Source of the DNA: Cloacibacterium caeni
Lineage (GTDB): Bacteria > Bacteroidota > Bacteroidia > Flavobacteriales > Weeksellaceae
Assembly (NCBI RefSeq): GCF_907163125.1
Contig: NZ_OU015319.1
Coordinates: forward strand, 372,001 to 436,000
Direction: 5' to 3'
Length of the DNA: 64,000 nt
The position numbers were made by a program, and so were the translations under genes. The notes beneath the pieces were generated by a model that did no database searches, was not told where the DNA came from, and was given only the letters and a program-made list of their open reading frames with translations. Shown one piece after another: positions 31,639 through 40,366 of the stretch. Positions within the stretch are counted from its first letter, which is position 1; the number at the start of each line of letters is the position of its first letter.

Positions 31639-33114
31639 TTAATAAGCCTTTGCAAAAAGAACTCTTTTGTTAGAAGGTTTTCCTGTAATCAAAGAAATTC
31701 CTTGCTCTTCTTCTGCATCTAGAGGAATACATCTGATGGTAGCTTTGGTCTCTTCTTTGATTTGCTCTTCTTCTTCAGAAGTTCCGTCCCAATGTGCAGC
31801 AATGAAACCTCCTTTTTCTTCTAACACTTTTTTGAATTCTTCGTAAGAATCTACTTTGGTAATATGTTCGTTTCTATACGTTTCTGCTTTTTTGTAGATG
31901 TCATTTTGAACGGTAACCAATAGTTCTTCGATGTAATCTTCGATATTTTCTAACGAACGAACTTCTTTGGTTAGGTTATCTCTTCTTGCAATTTCTACCG
32001 TTTTATTTTCTAAATCTCTAGCGCCCATTGCAATTCTTAATGGAACTCCTTTTAATTCATATTCTGCAAATTTCCAACCTGGTTTGTATTCCGTTCTATC
32101 GTCATATTTTACAGAAATTCCTTTTGCTTTTAATTTGTCAAAAATGTCATTAGCTACCACAGAAATTTCAGCTAGTTGCTCTTCTCCTTTGAAAATAGGA
32201 ACAATTACTACCTGAATTGGAGCCAATTTTGGAGGAAGTACCAAACCAAAATCATCTGAATGTGTCATAATCAAGGCACCCATTAATCTGGTAGAAACGC
32301 CCCAAGAAGTAGCCCAAGCAAATTCTTGTTTTCCTTCTCTATTGGTGAATTTTACATCAAAAGCTTTAGCGAAATTTTGTCCTAAGAAGTGAGATGTCCC
32401 AGCTTGAAGCGCTTTTCCGTCTTGCATCATCGCTTCGATACAATAGGTTTCATCTGCACCTGCAAATCTTTCAGTTGGTGTTTTAAAACCTTTGATTACA
32501 GGAATCGCCATGAAATTTTCTACTACATCAGCATAGACTTCTAGCATTTTTTCAGTCTCCTCGATGGCTTCATCTTTAGTTGCGTGTGCAGTGTGACCTT
32601 CTTGCCAAAGAAACTCAGAAGTTCTTAGGAAAAGTCTGGTTCTCATTTCCCAACGAACAACATTTGCCCATTGATTGATAAGAATTGGTAAATCTCTATA
32701 TGATTGAATCCAAGATTTATAGGTGTTCCAAATAATTGCTTCAGAAGTAGGACGAACAATCAGTTCTTCTTCTAATTTTGCTTCTGGGTCTACGATTAAT
32801 TTATGCGGATTGTTTGGGTCAGTTTTTAGTCTGTAGTGAGTTACTACAGCACATTCTTTGGCAAATCCTTCTGCATTTTTTTCTTCAGCTTCGAATAAGC
32901 TTTTCGGGACAAAGAGCGGGAAGTAAGCGTTTTGGTGACCAGTTTCTTTGAATTTTTTGTCTAGTTCTGCTTGAATTTTTTCCCAAATTGCATAACCGTA
33001 GGGTTTAATCACCATGCTTCCTCTTACACCTGAGTTTTCCGCAAGGTCTGCTTTTACTACAAGTTCGTTATACCATTTGCTATAATCTTCACTCCTTGTT
33101 GTTAATTTTGCCAT
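31639..33114 (-). CDS. proS: Prolyl-tRNA synthetase (eukaryote/archaeon-type, class II)
   Basis: 491 aa. Class II motifs include [20 protein letters not shown] and the motif 2 region [34 protein letters not shown] and motif 3 [20 protein letters not shown] follow, and the anticodon-binding domain comes after. The enzyme lacks the large editing insertion of the E. coli type, and its length fits the shorter type common in Bacteroidetes. It charges tRNA-Pro. A tRNA-Pro(TGG) lies elsewhere in the window (61928-62001). Confidence 0.95.
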   Translation of the reverse strand: MAKLTTRSEDYSKWYNELVVKADLAENSGVRGSMVIKPYGYAIWEKIQAELDKKFKETGHQNAYFPLFVPKSLFEAEEKNAEGFAKECAVVTHYRLKTDPNNPHKLIVDPEAKLEEELIVRPTSEAIIWNTYKSWIQSYRDLPILINQWANVVRWEMRTRLFLRTSEFLWQEGHTAHATKDEAIEETEKMLEVYADVVENFMAIPVIKGFKTPTERFAGADETYCIEAMMQDGKALQAGTSHFLGQNFAKAFDVKFTNREGKQEFAWATSWGVSTRLMGALIMTHSDDFGLVLPPKLAPIQVVIVPIFKGEEQLAEISVVANDIFDKLKAKGISVKYDDRTEYKPGWKFAEYELKGVPLRIAMGARDLENKTVEIARRDNLTKEVRSLENIEDYIEELLVTVQNDIYKKAETYRNEHITKVDSYEEFKKVLEEKGGFIAAHWDGTSEEEEQIKEETKATIRCIPLDAEEEQGISLITGKPSNKRVLFAKAY

Positions 33115-33256
33115 TTTTTATTAAAATTTAACTTTTTAATTTTGAGAATATCTAATGTTATATTGTATTTTTGATGAAAAATATAAATACCGAGTATATT
33201 GGTATAATTTTGGTATTAATATTTTGCAAAGATAAATAAACTTAATTACATCTATC

Positions 33257-34237
33257 ATGAAAAATTCTACTTATAAAAACTTATCAGAAATTCTTAGAAC
33301 AAAAGGTGTTCTAGGGGTTGCAGCTGGTTTGCTTTTGGTTTCATGTGGCTCTCAAATGGGAGGTTACACAGAAACTGATGGGGTGTATTATGACCCTAAT
33401 AAAGATGTGATACCAGAAGGTATTGTAATGCCAGAACCTAATCAAGTGGATGAAGTATATGCTTATGAGTCTGATTCTGCTAGTATTATAGAGCAAAATC
33501 AACAAAACCAAGCGGCTCAAAAAAACAAATATCAAACTTGGAACGGAACAGAATCTGACTGGGGAACTTACGCAGGAACAGAACAAAACATCTATTATAA
33601 TAATTATAATACTTGGGGTTGGAATCCTTACGGATATTATTCGCCTTATTACGGTTGGGGAAATGGTTGGAATATAGGAATTGGTTTTGGTTGGAATAAC
33701 TGGGGCTGGAATAATTGGGGAATGGGTTTTGGTTGGAATAACTGGGGTTGGGATCCTTTCTTTGGTTATGGAGGTTACGGTTATTATAATCCTTGGTATG
33801 GATATTATTCTCCTTATTATGGAGGTTACTATGGATATAATCCTTACTATTATGGAGGTTATTATTATCCAAGAAATAATTATAAGAGAAGTGGAGCTGA
33901 TGCCATTACCAGAGGAAATGGTTTCCAAAATTCTAATAACAGAAGTTTTAACAATAGAATGAATACCAATAATTCTAATAACTCTGGATTTAGAACTACA
34001 CCACCTAGAAATACTAATCCAAATATGACTCAGCCACCACAAAATTCTAATCCTTCAAGATTTAGAAGTGCTCCAAGACAAGAACCAAGACAATACGAAG
34101 CTCCTAGACAAGAGCCTAGAAGAAATGACTGGGGAGGAAGTTCTAATTCTGGCGGTGGTTTCAGATCAGGTGGTAGCTCTAGCTCTAGCGGAAGCTCAAG
34201 TTCTGGAGGAGGTTTCAGATCAGGAGGTTTTAGATAA
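33257..34237 (+). CDS. Y/W/G-rich low-complexity lipoprotein
   Basis: 326 aa. A lipobox (GLLLVSCGS, Cys about residue 30) follows an unusually long N-region. The mature part has an acidic stretch, then a segment (about 110-210) of repeated NNWGW, GFGWNNW and YYSPYYGGYYGYN units, then an Asn/Arg/Pro-rich part, and a Ser/Gly-rich end with FRSGG repeats. The aromatic-Gly/Asn composition is prion- or adhesion-like. No enzyme motif is seen. It is probably surface-exposed or outer-membrane-anchored. Only 29 bp separate it from the OMPP1 gene, suggesting shared transcription and perhaps a shared role at the outer membrane. Confidence 0.7.
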   Translation: MKNSTYKNLSEILRTKGVLGVAAGLLLVSCGSQMGGYTETDGVYYDPNKDVIPEGIVMPEPNQVDEVYAYESDSASIIEQNQQNQAAQKNKYQTWNGTESDWGTYAGTEQNIYYNNYNTWGWNPYGYYSPYYGWGNGWNIGIGFGWNNWGWNNWGMGFGWNNWGWDPFFGYGGYGYYNPWYGYYSPYYGGYYGYNPYYYGGYYYPRNNYKRSGADAITRGNGFQNSNNRSFNNRMNTNNSNNSGFRTTPPRNTNPNMTQPPQNSNPSRFRSAPRQEPRQYEAPRQEPRRNDWGGSSNSGGGFRSGGSSSSSGSSSSGGGFRSGGFR

Positions 34238-34266
34238 GAAATAATAAACTATAATTTTTTGAAAAA

Positions 34267-35676
34267 ATGTTTAAAAAATCTTTAACAATATTAAGTATTG
34301 CATCTGCATTTTATCTTCAAGCGCAAGATGTTTCGATTATCAGAAATTCTGTAGATGTTTATTCTGCCAATCCATTAACTGGCTCTGCTAAATTTAATGC
34401 AATGGCAGGTTCTATGGGAGCTTTAGGAGGAGATCTTTCTGCAATCAATACCAATCCTGCAAGTGTGGGAGTTTTCATCACAGGAAATATCAGTGGAACT
34501 TTAGCGATTAATAATTCTAAAACCACATCTTCTTTTTCTAATGCTGCAAACTCATATAAATTAAACAATGCAGACTTAGGTCAATTAGGTGGAGTTGCCG
34601 TTTTTGCAACAAGTGGAAACACACCTTGGAAATTTATAAATTTTGGAGTGAATTATACCAATCAAAATTTAGAAGAATACATAGAAACGCCAGCCAATTC
34701 TAGCTATAAATTTCAAGATAGCAATTTGGTAGATACCAATGGAAATCCTGTTACAGGAACTTTTACTTCTCTAGGTCATGCTTATGACAGAACGGGAAAT
34801 CTTACCAACATGAACATCGCTTTTGGTGGGAATTATGATAATAAATTCTATGTGGGAGGTTCCCTTAATTTCAAAGGAGCTACGATTGAGCAATATGATT
34901 CTTCTAGACTCTCACTAGATGTAGACAATAATAACAGCTACGTTTTAAATAAACAAGGAACGCCTTATACTGAAGATTCTAATGGATTCTCGGTTTCTGC
35001 GGGTATTATTGGAAAAATTAATAATAATATACGATTAGGAGCATCTATTGAATCGCCAACTTGGTGGACTCAATACAGAACTTACAGCGAAGTAAACGAA
35101 GATAATTTAGGGTATTTCTTTGATTATTATGATGAAGACAGAAAATTCACTTCTCCTATGAAAGCGACTTTGAGTGGAGCTTTAGTAATGAATAAGAATT
35201 TCGCACTAAATGTAGACTATTCATTAGGTTTAACCAAGCCGAAATACAAAGATCCCGGACCTTTACCAAATGGTGAAGAGTCTGCTGAACATCAACTGAA
35301 TGATTTTTTTAATTCATATTACAAAAACTTATCAGAACTTAGAGTAGGAGGTGAATACCGTTATAACAACTTCAGATTAAGAGGTGGTTACGGAATTTCT
35401 AATTCACCATTCGAGAATATATATGGTAAAAATAATTTTATTGGAAAAAGAGAAACTTTAGGGGTAGGATTCGGATTTGATTTTAAATCATTCTATATTG
35501 ATGCAGCTTATAATAAGATTACCACCAATTCTACCAATGTTTACGGAGATGGTAATTATTACAGTTTAGCGAATAACGGAGATGTAGAATTCTTTACGAA
35601 TAATCCTAATACTTTTACTTCTAAATTAGAAGATGTTAAGAACAATGTAACGCTTACATTAGGCTGGAAATTCTAA
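34267..35676 (+). CDS. OMPP1/FadL/TodX family outer-membrane protein
   Basis: 469 aa with a signal peptide (MFKKSLTILSIASAFYLQAQ). The mature start has TGSAKFNAMAGSMGALGGDL and SAINTNPASVGVF, the N-terminal hatch motif (G-G-D-x-S-x-x-x-x-N-P-A) of FadL-like transporters. Many beta strands follow and the last residues (NNVTLTLGWKF) end with Phe, as outer-membrane barrels do. Members transport hydrophobic compounds across the outer membrane; the ligand is unknown. It follows the Y/W/G-rich lipoprotein gene and ends at a strong terminator. Confidence 0.88.
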   Translation: MFKKSLTILSIASAFYLQAQDVSIIRNSVDVYSANPLTGSAKFNAMAGSMGALGGDLSAINTNPASVGVFITGNISGTLAINNSKTTSSFSNAANSYKLNNADLGQLGGVAVFATSGNTPWKFINFGVNYTNQNLEEYIETPANSSYKFQDSNLVDTNGNPVTGTFTSLGHAYDRTGNLTNMNIAFGGNYDNKFYVGGSLNFKGATIEQYDSSRLSLDVDNNNSYVLNKQGTPYTEDSNGFSVSAGIIGKINNNIRLGASIESPTWWTQYRTYSEVNEDNLGYFFDYYDEDRKFTSPMKATLSGALVMNKNFALNVDYSLGLTKPKYKDPGPLPNGEESAEHQLNDFFNSYYKNLSELRVGGEYRYNNFRLRGGYGISNSPFENIYGKNNFIGKRETLGVGFGFDFKSFYIDAAYNKITTNSTNVYGDGNYYSLANNGDVEFFTNNPNTFTSKLEDVKNNVTLTLGWKF

Positions 35677-35700
35677 AAATCTTTCCTCTTAAAACATATA

Positions 35701-35727
35701 AAAACTCCCGAAATTTCGGGAGTTTTT
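35701..35727. terminator. Bidirectional terminator after OMPP1/ZIP genes
   Basis: AAAACTCCCGAAATTTCGGG with AGTTTTT is a near-perfect GC-rich stem between convergent genes, with T runs on both sides. Confidence 0.9.
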
Positions 35728-35750
35728 GTTTTTATTTGAAATCAAATTTT

Positions 35751-36443
35751 TTAATGATGAGCGTGAAACAAATGATTCACTAACGCTAGTCCAACTCCAG
35801 CAATCACTAAAAAGAGTTTTTGCCAATCCATTTTGTGATTTTTATTGCTTTCGAAAATAATTACTGATGAGATATGTAAGAAAATTCCGCCAACTAATGC
35901 CAAGAAATAAGGTTGCCAATTTGGATTAAAATAATCACCAAAAACCATTCCTAATGGTGATGCTAATGCAAATAAGGCAATGATAAACCAAGAAAAAATA
36001 TTGTTTTTTTCTCTCAATAAAAATGTTCCGAGAATAAATGAAATTGGTAAATTATGGAACACAATTCCCAATAAATAAGGAGAAGTTACATCTGTAATAT
36101 TGGCAAGAGGAATTCCTTCTAAAAACGCATGAACAAACATTCCTGCCATCAAAGCAATAGGCAAAATGTTTTTTTCTTCGTGGTGATGATGAAAATGCCC
36201 ATGTTCAAAACCTTTGGTAAGACTTTCTAAAATCATTTGCAGCAAAACGCCACCAATAATCCAAATTCCAATATTATGGTCATCTGCTTCATAGACTTCT
36301 GGAAAAACTTCGCTTACGCAAACCGTAATCAAAAAACCAGCACTTAGAATCAATAAATTTTTAGCAAATGATTGGCTCTTTCCGAAATATTTTCCCAGAA
36401 AAACACCAATGATAACGCTTAAAATCAATAGAATAATAATCAT
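35751..36443 (-). CDS. ZIP family divalent metal transporter
   Basis: 230 aa, about eight membrane helices. The variable loop is His-rich (EHGHFHHHHEEKN). Helix 4 shows GMFVHAFLEGIPLANIT and helix 5 GIVFHNLPISFILGTFLL, matching the H-x-x-x-E-G and H-N-x-P binuclear metal centre of ZIP proteins. It should bring Zn2+ or another divalent cation into the cytosol. No regulator is visible. GCTTTCAGC-type repeats (36455-36480) lie between it and the next gene upstream. Confidence 0.88.
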   Translation of the reverse strand: MIIILLILSVIIGVFLGKYFGKSQSFAKNLLILSAGFLITVCVSEVFPEVYEADDHNIGIWIIGGVLLQMILESLTKGFEHGHFHHHHEEKNILPIALMAGMFVHAFLEGIPLANITDVTSPYLLGIVFHNLPISFILGTFLLREKNNIFSWFIIALFALASPLGMVFGDYFNPNWQPYFLALVGGIFLHISSVIIFESNKNHKMDWQKLFLVIAGVGLALVNHLFHAHH

Positions 36444-36454
36444 TTTCTTTGCTT

Positions 36455-36482
36455 TTTGGCTTTCAGCAAAACGCTTTCAGCT
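36455..36482. repeat. GCTTTCAGC-type repeat upstream of the ZIP gene
   Basis: TTGGCTTTCAGC and AACGCTTTCAGC are two copies of the word also found at 8780-8811, 9239-9270 and 9853-9930. Confidence 0.45.
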
Positions 36483-36492
36483 TTTATAAATT

Positions 36493-37248
36493 TTAATTTT
36501 TAACTCTGAACTGGAAAATACATCTCGGTGAAGTTTCTCTTTCAAAATCTTCTAACTGATAATTTCCCCAGATTTTTACCGCTTCAAAACCGAAACTTTC
36601 GGCGATGTTTTTTATTTCTTCTAAAGTATGAAGTTTTACTTTTTCGAAATAATGAAAGGACTCTCCTTTATCTTCAAAGAAAATATCTTTGATGACATGG
36701 TTTTCTTCTGTTCTTTTTTTGATGAGAAAATCTATTCCGTCTTTGGTAACAGTAGTTTCATCAACCAAAGTATTTTTTACAAATTTTTCATTGAGAAAAT
36801 CCAAAACGAAAATTCCATCGTTCTGTAAAACATTTTTCACCGAAGAAAATACTTTTCTGTCATCTTCATCATCATCAAAATACCCAAAACTGGTGAATAA
36901 ATTGAAAACTGCATTTACTTTTTCAGAAGAAACATTGGGATAAAGTTCATTTCTCATGTCGTGAACTTTAAACGCCAATTTTGGACTTTCATCAGCCGAA
37001 GTTTCAAACTGTTTATTGTGTTCTATGCTTTCCTCGGATAAATCTACTCCTAAAACTTCATAGCCTAATTGTTGCAAAAAAACAGAATGTCTGCCTTTGC
37101 CACAAGCTAAATCAATGATTTTGGAATCTTTAGAAATTTGTAAATCTTGGGTAAGATTTCTAATGAAATTTTCTGCTTCTACAAAATCTCTGTCTTTGTA
37201 GAGAATATGATAATAAGGTGTGTTAAACCATTCTTTGAACCAACTCAT
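36493..37248 (-). CDS. Class I SAM-dependent methyltransferase
   Basis: 251 aa. Motif I is SKIIDLACGKGRHSVFL (about residues 41-57), followed by GVDLSEESIEHNKQ (acidic loop), MRNELYP and NAVFNLFTSFGYFDDDEDDR, the Methyltransf_25-like pattern. The C-terminal part has EKVKLHTLEEIKNIAESFGF. The acceptor molecule is not predictable. The TAAATTTG promoter element ends exactly 4 nt before the ATG, so the transcript may begin at the start codon. Confidence 0.82.
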   Translation of the reverse strand: MSWFKEWFNTPYYHILYKDRDFVEAENFIRNLTQDLQISKDSKIIDLACGKGRHSVFLQQLGYEVLGVDLSEESIEHNKQFETSADESPKLAFKVHDMRNELYPNVSSEKVNAVFNLFTSFGYFDDDEDDRKVFSSVKNVLQNDGIFVLDFLNEKFVKNTLVDETTVTKDGIDFLIKKRTEENHVIKDIFFEDKGESFHYFEKVKLHTLEEIKNIAESFGFEAVKIWGNYQLEDFERETSPRCIFQFRVKN

Positions 37249-37252
37249 ATTG

Positions 37253-37260
37253 CAAATTTA
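37253..37260 (-). promoter_or_regulatory. Promoter -7 element (TAAATTTG) 4 nt before the methyltransferase ATG
   Basis: On the minus strand TAAATTTG, CAAT, ATG. The same 4-nt spacing occurs at the GT2 (39419), folP (39488) and nuclease (49160) genes. Confidence 0.55.
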
Positions 37261-37283
37261 TCAAAAACTTTATCATTTACTAG

Positions 37284-37319
37284 AAAAAAAATCCAACGAA
37301 AGGCTTCGCTGGAATTTTT
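37284..37319 (-). terminator. Terminator after the deaminase gene
   Basis: AAATCCAACGAA pairs imperfectly with TTCGCTGGAATTT. On the minus strand a run of eight T follows. Confidence 0.75.
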
Positions 37320-37345
37320 ATATCAGATTTTATTTAATATTTTTC

Positions 37346-38344
37346 TTAATTCTCATGAACCAATTGCAAGTATTTCTTTTTAGTTTCTTCGTCTAAGAAT
37401 GAATACTCAAATGAATTGCTCACCAATGTTTTTACATCTTCTAAAGATAAATCGAGGGCTTCAATAATTTCGGTATAATTTTTAGTAATATAGCCGCCAA
37501 AATAAGCCGGATCATCAGAATTTACGGTTGCTTTTATTCCTAAATCAAGCATTTTTTTAATCGGATGCTGTTTCAAATCATCTACCACTCGAAGAGCAGT
37601 GTTAGAAAGTGGACAAACCGTTAAAGCCATTTTGTTTTCCACTAAATAATTAACCAATTTTTCATCAGTTAAACTATTATTTCCGTGGTCTATTCTGTCG
37701 ATTTTTAATAAATCTAGCGCTTCCCAAACATATTCAGCGGGACCTTCTTCACCAGCGTGAGCTACAATTTTATAACCTTCTTTCACTGATGCGGCAAAAA
37801 CTTTTTGGAATTTAGAAGGTGGATTTCCTTTCTCCGAAGAATCTAAACCTACTGCTTTAATCAAATGTTTATAAGGCAATGATTGCTCTAAAGTTTCGAA
37901 AGCATCTTCTTCTGATAAATGTCTTAAATAGCTCATTATCAAATAAGAAGTAATCCCGAAATTTTTCTCTGCATCATCTTGAGCTCTCTTAATTCCAGAA
38001 ATTACCGTTTCAAAAGAAACCCCTCTTTTGGTATGGGTTTGAGGATCAAACATAATTTCGGTGTGTACTACGTTTTCTTCTGCACAATGCTTGAAATAAG
38101 CCATGGTCAAATCATAGAAATCTTGTTCGTAGAGCAAAACACTTGCTCCTGCATAATAAATGTCTAGAAAATCTTGAAGACAGTTAAATTGATACGCTTT
38201 TTTTACTTCTTCCACACTGTTGTAGGGAATTTTAACCTGATTTCTTTGAGCGATTTCAAACATCAATTCAGGTTCAAAAGTTCCTTCAATATGCAAATGC
38301 AATTCTGCTTTCGGAACTTTTTTGATATAAGAGATAATATCCAT
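37346..38344 (-). CDS. Adenine/adenosine deaminase family protein
   Basis: 332 aa. Zinc and active-site motifs are AELHLHIEGTF (H-x-H), VAHAGEEGPAEYVW (HAGE), RIDHGNNS, LTVCPLSN and VNSDDPAYFGGY. The SDDPAYFGGY form is typical of the adenine deaminase (type 2) branch of the adenosine deaminase family; true adenosine deaminases usually read NTDDP. It should deaminate adenine or adenosine in purine salvage, in line with hpt elsewhere in the window. A TACCTTTG promoter element lies about 30 bp upstream. Confidence 0.88.
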   Translation of the reverse strand: MDIISYIKKVPKAELHLHIEGTFEPELMFEIAQRNQVKIPYNSVEEVKKAYQFNCLQDFLDIYYAGASVLLYEQDFYDLTMAYFKHCAEENVVHTEIMFDPQTHTKRGVSFETVISGIKRAQDDAEKNFGITSYLIMSYLRHLSEEDAFETLEQSLPYKHLIKAVGLDSSEKGNPPSKFQKVFAASVKEGYKIVAHAGEEGPAEYVWEALDLLKIDRIDHGNNSLTDEKLVNYLVENKMALTVCPLSNTALRVVDDLKQHPIKKMLDLGIKATVNSDDPAYFGGYITKNYTEIIEALDLSLEDVKTLVSNSFEYSFLDEETKKKYLQLVHEN

Positions 38345-38414
38345 ACTTTAATTTTTTTAAAAAGGGAATCAAAGGTAGGGATAAAAATTTTAGAATCCGA
38401 AGAAGTGTCAAAAA

Positions 38415-39419
38415 TCATTTTTGATGAAAATGTTTCGGGAAAGCATCTTCTGGCTTTATATTCAATACATTGAGCTTAACCCAAGATTCTAAAAATCCGT
38501 AACCGTAAGAAAACATTTGAATGTAAGTGGTAATGATTGCTTGTGCAGCAATCGCAATATTTTTAGTCAAATACAAAGCATGAAGAAAAATCACCAAAGT
38601 ATAAAAACCGTAACAAGCCAAAACAAAACCTTTTTGTAATAGGAAATATTCTAAAATTCCTGCAACATAACCTAATAAAAACAAAGTAGGAAACCAGAAA
38701 GTTGGTTTTACATAATCAGGATGTCTCTGGTTTAGAATTGGTCTTGCACAACCAAATTGATACACTTGTTTTGAGAATTTTCCTAAATCTGTTCTGCGTT
38801 TGTGATAAACGCCAATATCGTCAAAAAAAGCAGTTTGGTAACCGTTTTCCCAAATCGTCATCGATAAATCTGGATCTTCGCCGATTCGCATTTCAGAGAA
38901 ACCTCCAATTTTTAGGAAAATTTCTTTATTTACGCCCATATTAAAGCTTCTTGGCTGAAATCTGGTCACTGCTTTTTTGTTGCCTCTAATTCCACCAGTT
39001 GTGAAAACCGAAGTCATGGAGTAGGAGATGGCTTTTTGTAAAAGATTGAAGCCTTTGTGCGCTTTATCTGCACCACCAAAAGCGGCGCAATCTGTTTTCT
39101 CAAGATTTTTTTTGATATTTTCTATGTAATCTTTTTCTACAATGACGTCTGAATCTACGAAAACCAACCAATCATTTTTGGCGCGATTTGCTCCGTAATT
39201 TCTGGATAAACCAGGTCCAGAATTCGCTTTTTTGAAATATTGAATGTTCAACATTTCCTTAAAAGTTTCCACAGTAGGCAATAAATCTACGAACGAACCA
39301 TCATCTACAATGATGACTTCAAAATCTTTATCGGTTTGAGCAATAAGAGAGTTCAAAAGCTCGAATAATTCGTCTTTTCTATTGAAAATTGCGACTACAA
39401 TGGAAATGGTTTTTTGCAT
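38415..39419 (-). CDS. Family 2 glycosyltransferase with C-terminal membrane helices
   Basis: 334 aa. The GT-A start SIVVAIFNRKDELFELLNSL and EVIIVDDGSF bind the nucleotide sugar. VFVDSDVIVEKDYI carries the DxD metal site. MRIGEDPDLSMTIWENGY is the acceptor-side ED motif. Two or three hydrophobic segments near the C-terminus (LFLLGYVAGILEYFL, FYTLVIFLHALYL) anchor it in the inner membrane. It is divergent from folP across a 68-bp gap in which both genes have a TAnnTTTG element 4 nt before ATG. The glycan it builds is unknown. Confidence 0.88.
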   Translation of the reverse strand: MQKTISIVVAIFNRKDELFELLNSLIAQTDKDFEVIIVDDGSFVDLLPTVETFKEMLNIQYFKKANSGPGLSRNYGANRAKNDWLVFVDSDVIVEKDYIENIKKNLEKTDCAAFGGADKAHKGFNLLQKAISYSMTSVFTTGGIRGNKKAVTRFQPRSFNMGVNKEIFLKIGGFSEMRIGEDPDLSMTIWENGYQTAFFDDIGVYHKRRTDLGKFSKQVYQFGCARPILNQRHPDYVKPTFWFPTLFLLGYVAGILEYFLLQKGFVLACYGFYTLVIFLHALYLTKNIAIAAQAIITTYIQMFSYGYGFLESWVKLNVLNIKPEDAFPKHFHQK

Positions 39420-39423
39420 TCAA

Positions 39424-39431
39424 CAAAAATA
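39424..39431 (-). promoter_or_regulatory. Promoter -7 element (TATTTTTG) 4 nt before the GT2 ATG
   Basis: On the minus strand TATTTTTG, TTGA, ATG. It is divergent from the folP element at 39476-39483. Confidence 0.55.
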
Positions 39432-39475
39432 GTGGTTTCAAACGTATTTGAATAAATTTAGACCAAGAAATTCTA

Positions 39476-39483
39476 TAAATTTG
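39476..39483 (+). promoter_or_regulatory. Promoter -7 element (TAAATTTG) 4 nt before the folP ATG
   Basis: TAAATTTG, CAAA, ATG. A start of transcription about 5 nt after the element would coincide with the ATG. Confidence 0.55.
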
Positions 39484-39487
39484 CAAA

Positions 39488-40336
39488 ATGAAACTTCCTG
39501 CATCAAGCATTCAACATACTAACTTTTCTATCAATTGTAATGGTAGATTAGTTGATTTAAACACTCCCAAAATTATGGGAATTCTTAATCTTACTCCAGA
39601 TTCTTTTTCGGATGGTGGAAAGTTTAACAATGAAAAATCAGCACTTCTTCATGCTGAAAAATTACTTAAAGATGGAGCTGATTTTATAGATATTGGAGCG
39701 CAATCTACTCGTCCGAATGCTGAATTTCTTTCGGCAAAAGAAGAAATTTTGAGAATTGGAAAAATGATTTCTTTAATGAAAAAAGAATTTTCAGAGGCTT
39801 TGATTTCTATTGATACTTTTTATGCGGAAGTGGTAAAATTTGGTTATAATGAAGGAATGGATGTGGTGAATGATATTTCGGGAGGCTATTTTGATGAAAA
39901 TTTATTGCCAACAGTTGCCGAAACTGGACTGCCGTATATTTTAATGCACAGTAATACTTCGTATTCTACCATGCACGAAAAAATTCATTACGATGATATT
40001 ACCATGAGTGTGAATTATTATTTTTCAGAAAAAATAAATCAATTGCAAAAATTGGGAATTCATGATATTATTTTAGACCCGGGTTTTGGTTTTGGAAAAA
40101 CGGTGGAAGATCAGTATAAAATGATTGAAGAATTAGAGCATTTAGGTTTTGGAAGATTTCCACTTTTGATAGGGATTTCCAGAAAATCTTTCATTTATAA
40201 ACCTCTGAATAAAAAACCGCTTGAAATTGGAGAAGAAACCCAAATACTACACCGAAAAGTTTTAGAAAAAGGTGCAAAAATTTTGAGAGTTCATGATGTA
40301 GCTGAAACAAGAAAAACAATTGAAGAAATGAGATAA
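39488..40336 (+). CDS. folP: Dihydropteroate synthase
   Basis: 282 aa. The signature PKIMGILNLTPDSFSDGGKF lies near residue 30. DGADFIDIGAQSTRPNA follows, then the SIDTFYAEV and NDISGGYFD segments, the DPGFGFGKTVEDQY loop and the PLLIGISRKSF loop. It condenses 4-aminobenzoate with hydroxymethyl-dihydropterin diphosphate in folate synthesis and is the target of sulfonamides. The residues seen are those of a normal, active enzyme. The likely start of transcription coincides with its ATG. It converges on the M28 gene. Confidence 0.95.
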   Translation: MKLPASSIQHTNFSINCNGRLVDLNTPKIMGILNLTPDSFSDGGKFNNEKSALLHAEKLLKDGADFIDIGAQSTRPNAEFLSAKEEILRIGKMISLMKKEFSEALISIDTFYAEVVKFGYNEGMDVVNDISGGYFDENLLPTVAETGLPYILMHSNTSYSTMHEKIHYDDITMSVNYYFSEKINQLQKLGIHDIILDPGFGFGKTVEDQYKMIEELEHLGFGRFPLLIGISRKSFIYKPLNKKPLEIGEETQILHRKVLEKGAKILRVHDVAETRKTIEEMR

Positions 40337-40362
40337 AAAAAGAGCAGAAATTTCTGCTCTTT
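40337..40362. terminator. Bidirectional terminator between folP and the M28 gene
   Basis: AAAGAGCAGAAATTTCTGCT followed by CTTT is a perfect palindrome flanked by an A run and a T run, immediately after the folP stop. Confidence 0.9.
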
Positions 40363-40366
40363 AATT

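Noticed and set aside
33341-34042. A 233-aa antisense frame in the Y/W/G-rich lipoprotein gene
   Set aside because: It is created by the biased codon pattern of the repetitive gene; it has no start context and its composition is Ile/Ser/Arg noise.
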